A stretch of DNA of 7,112 nt, taken from the NCBI GenBank assembly GCA_903896915.1, contig CAITZN010000376.1, positions 1 to 7,112 of the forward strand, given 5' to 3'. This DNA is from an uncultured bacterium (GTDB lineage Bacteria > Desulfobacterota > Desulfobulbia > Desulfobulbales > Desulfobulbaceae). How positions within the stretch are numbered: the stretch's first letter is position 1; each line of letters starts with the position of its first letter. The notes below the pieces were generated by a model that was not told where the DNA came from, ran no database searches, and saw only the letters and a list, made by a program, of their open reading frames with translations. Shown here piece after piece: positions 5,763 to 7,112 of this stretch. The position numbers and the translations under genes are program-made.

Positions 5763-5790
5763 ATTATAATGATAACTATTATTAATACAA
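5763..5790 (-). promoter_or_regulatory. Candidate promoter of the DUF1566 gene
   Basis: On the minus strand TTGTAT (5785-5790) and a perfect TATAAT (5763-5768) are separated by 16 bases, directing transcription toward the ATG at 5690. The -35 matches only three of six positions and the region is very AT-rich, so this is tentative. Confidence 0.35.
5765..5783. promoter_or_regulatory. Fur-box-like operator between divergent genes
   Basis: The 19 bases TATAATGATAACTATTATT match 15 of 19 positions of the classical Fur consensus GATAATGATAATCATTATC. They also fit the 7-1-7 form (5770-5784) at 12 of 14 arm positions. The site overlaps the candidate minus-strand -10 and the spacer behind it. It lies just downstream of the candidate plus-strand promoter, where a bound repressor could affect both genes. 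AT-rich DNA raises the chance of a random match. Confidence 0.4.
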
Positions 5791-5791
5791 G

Positions 5792-7112
5792 ATGAAAAAT
5801 TCCATTCGCAAAAAAGCAGGGGTACCACTCCCGCTGGGGAGTACGCTCACTCCCCAGGGTATTAATTTCGCGCTGTTTTCACGACATGCCGAATCGGTCT
5901 CCCTCGTGATTGCGCCCTACCCAGAACAGCCCGACTGGATTGAATACTCTCTGGATCCATCTATCCATAAAACGGGCGACATCTGGCATATCCTGCTCGC
6001 CGACGCTCCGTTGGATTTGCGCTACGGATATCGGGTCAACGGTCCGCACGATCCAAACGGCACGGGACATTGCTTTGACCACAGCCGCATCCTGATCGAC
6101 CCTTACGCTCGGGAGATCACTTCTCTGGACTGGGGCAACCCGCGAACCTGCCTCGGCAAAGCTCCCTGCTGTCTCATCGACCAGCACAGCTACGATTGGG
6201 AAGACGATCGCCCGCTCAAGATCCCGATGCAGGACTCAATCATCTATGAAATGCATGTCCGCGGCTTCACCCGCCATCCCTCCTCCAAGGTGCTATGCCC
6301 TGGCACTTTCCAAGGAGTGACGGAAAAGATCGGCTACCTCAAGCGGCTGGGGATCACGGCGGTGGAACTAATGCCGGTCACCGAATTTAATGAGAACGAG
6401 CCCATCTTCTGCAATCCCGAGTCCGGGGAACGGCTAAAAAATTTCTGGGGCTACAGCCCGCTTTCATTTTTTGCACCCAAATCCGCTTATAGCCATGACC
6501 TGGAAGCACCGCTCAACGAATTCCGCGACATGGTCAAAGCTCTGCACCGGGCGGGTATCGAGGTCATCCTCGATATTGTCTACAACCACACCGCTGAGGG
6601 CGGCGCCGACGGTCCCACCACCAGCTTCCGCGGCATCGATAACACCATCTACTACCTGCTCGACCCCTGGACCAGGGCCTATCTCAATTTCTCCGGCTGC
6701 GGCAACACCTGCAACTGCAATCACCCCATTGTCCGCAGGTTGATCATGGATGCCCTGCGATGGTGGGTAGTTGACATGCACGTTGACGGATTCCGCTTCG
6801 ACCTGGCTTCGATCCTCGGCCGGGATGCCCAGGGCCAAGTGCTGGCCAACCCGCCGGTGGTGGAGATGATCGCCGAAGACCCGGTGCTCGCCGATGTCAA
6901 AATCATCGCCGAGGCCTGGGATGCCGCCGGGCTCTATCAAGTGGGCAACTTCTCCCCCCATCACCGCTGGGCAGAGTGGAACGGACGGTTCCGCGACGAT
7001 GTCCGCGCTTTCATGTGCGGCCATCCCGGCATGGTGCCGGCCTTGGCAACCCGCATCGCCGGTAGCTCCGATCTCTACCAGCACTTTGACCGCCGCCCCT
7101 GCAACTCAATCA
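5792..7112 (+). CDS. glgX: Glycogen debranching enzyme, GlgX/isoamylase type (GH13), 3' end beyond window
   Basis: GlgX-type enzymes hydrolyse alpha-1,6 branch linkages of glycogen or limit dextrins in the cytoplasm. The 440 residues present are about 60 percent of the usual 690-710. An N-terminal CBM48 domain (about 10-110, beginning AGVPLPLGSTLTPQGINFALFS) precedes the GH13 barrel. The barrel carries the subfamily signatures YEMHVRGFT (152-160), WGYSPLSFFAPK (219-230), region I DIVYNH (261-266), region II VDGFRFD with nucleophile Asp337 and Arg335, and region III IIAEAWD with acid/base Glu374. Region IV, with the third catalytic Asp, lies just past the window end. The closing residues RRPCNSI are the run-up to it. 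The ATG at 5792 is the first possible start, since an in-frame TAA lies at 5783-5785, but no clear Shine-Dalgarno site precedes it. The isoamylase/GlgX/TreX group is firm; bacterial glgX is the likeliest member. No other glycogen gene is visible in the window. Confidence 0.93.
   Translation, partial: MKNSIRKKAGVPLPLGSTLTPQGINFALFSRHAESVSLVIAPYPEQPDWIEYSLDPSIHKTGDIWHILLADAPLDLRYGYRVNGPHDPNGTGHCFDHSRILIDPYAREITSLDWGNPRTCLGKAPCCLIDQHSYDWEDDRPLKIPMQDSIIYEMHVRGFTRHPSSKVLCPGTFQGVTEKIGYLKRLGITAVELMPVTEFNENEPIFCNPESGERLKNFWGYSPLSFFAPKSAYSHDLEAPLNEFRDMVKALHRAGIEVILDIVYNHTAEGGADGPTTSFRGIDNTIYYLLDPWTRAYLNFSGCGNTCNCNHPIVRRLIMDALRWWVVDMHVDGFRFDLASILGRDAQGQVLANPPVVEMIAEDPVLADVKIIAEAWDAAGLYQVGNFSPHHRWAEWNGRFRDDVRAFMCGHPGMVPALATRIAGSSDLYQHFDRRPCNSI

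Noticed and set aside
5746..5770. TTGAAA and TATAAT as a promoter pair on the plus strand
   Set aside because: The spacing is only 13 bases, too short for sigma70. The TTGAAA at 5709 with TATGAT at 5731 is better spaced.
6464..7084. 206-codon open frame on the minus strand inside the glgX-like gene
   Set aside because: It is antisense to the conserved GH13 catalytic region. The Gly/Ala/Val/Glu-rich translation is the usual shadow of GC-rich codons.

Overview
The window reads as a fragment of a Gram-negative proteobacterial chromosome of roughly balanced base composition, possibly deltaproteobacterial (Desulfuromonas/Geobacter-like). The Gram-negative call rests on a FadL-type outer-membrane porin and a periplasmic S11 peptidase. 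The narrower lineage is an inference from the overall look of the proteins, with no marker gene to confirm it. There are six recognisable genes, the first and last cut by the window ends, plus a short foreign-looking fragment at the left edge.

Left block, minus strand (1-2727): a long-chain acyl-CoA/ACP synthetase-type AMP-binding enzyme is followed after 40 bases by a FadL-family outer-membrane transporter. Together they look like an uptake-and-activation unit for long-chain fatty acids or similar hydrophobic substrates. The FadL gene does not finish normally. At about position 102-113 its sequence switches abruptly to a high-GC3 piece encoding, in another frame, part of a DUF1080 (3-keto-disaccharide hydrolase-like) domain. 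This is either a chimeric assembly join or a real recombination joint.

Centre, plus strand (2824-4248): a good sigma70-type promoter drives a secreted D,D-carboxypeptidase-type S11 serine peptidase. It carries an unusual lysine-rich linker of about 100 residues that ends in three exact-length 12-residue repeats. The gene is followed by a long hairpin and then a textbook bidirectional terminator, which also serves the convergent response-regulator gene.

Centre-right, minus strand (4282-5690): a stand-alone CheY-like receiver protein, probably starting at TTG, lies downstream of a DUF1566 (Lcl C-terminal) domain protein whose N-terminal half I do not recognise. A possible separate promoter lies between them.

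Right, plus strand (5792-7112): the N-terminal 440 residues of a GlgX/isoamylase-type glycogen debranching enzyme (CBM48 plus GH13). It is divergent from the DUF1566 gene. The 101-base gap between the two holds candidate promoters in both directions and a 15/19 match to the Fur box consensus.

No tRNA, rRNA, CRISPR array, insertion sequence or phage gene was seen, and no gene-free stretch exceeds 300 bases. I found no convincing undescribed multi-gene system. The best leads are the chimeric joint, the repeat-bearing peptidase linker, the DUF1566 protein's unknown half and the Fur-like divergent promoter.
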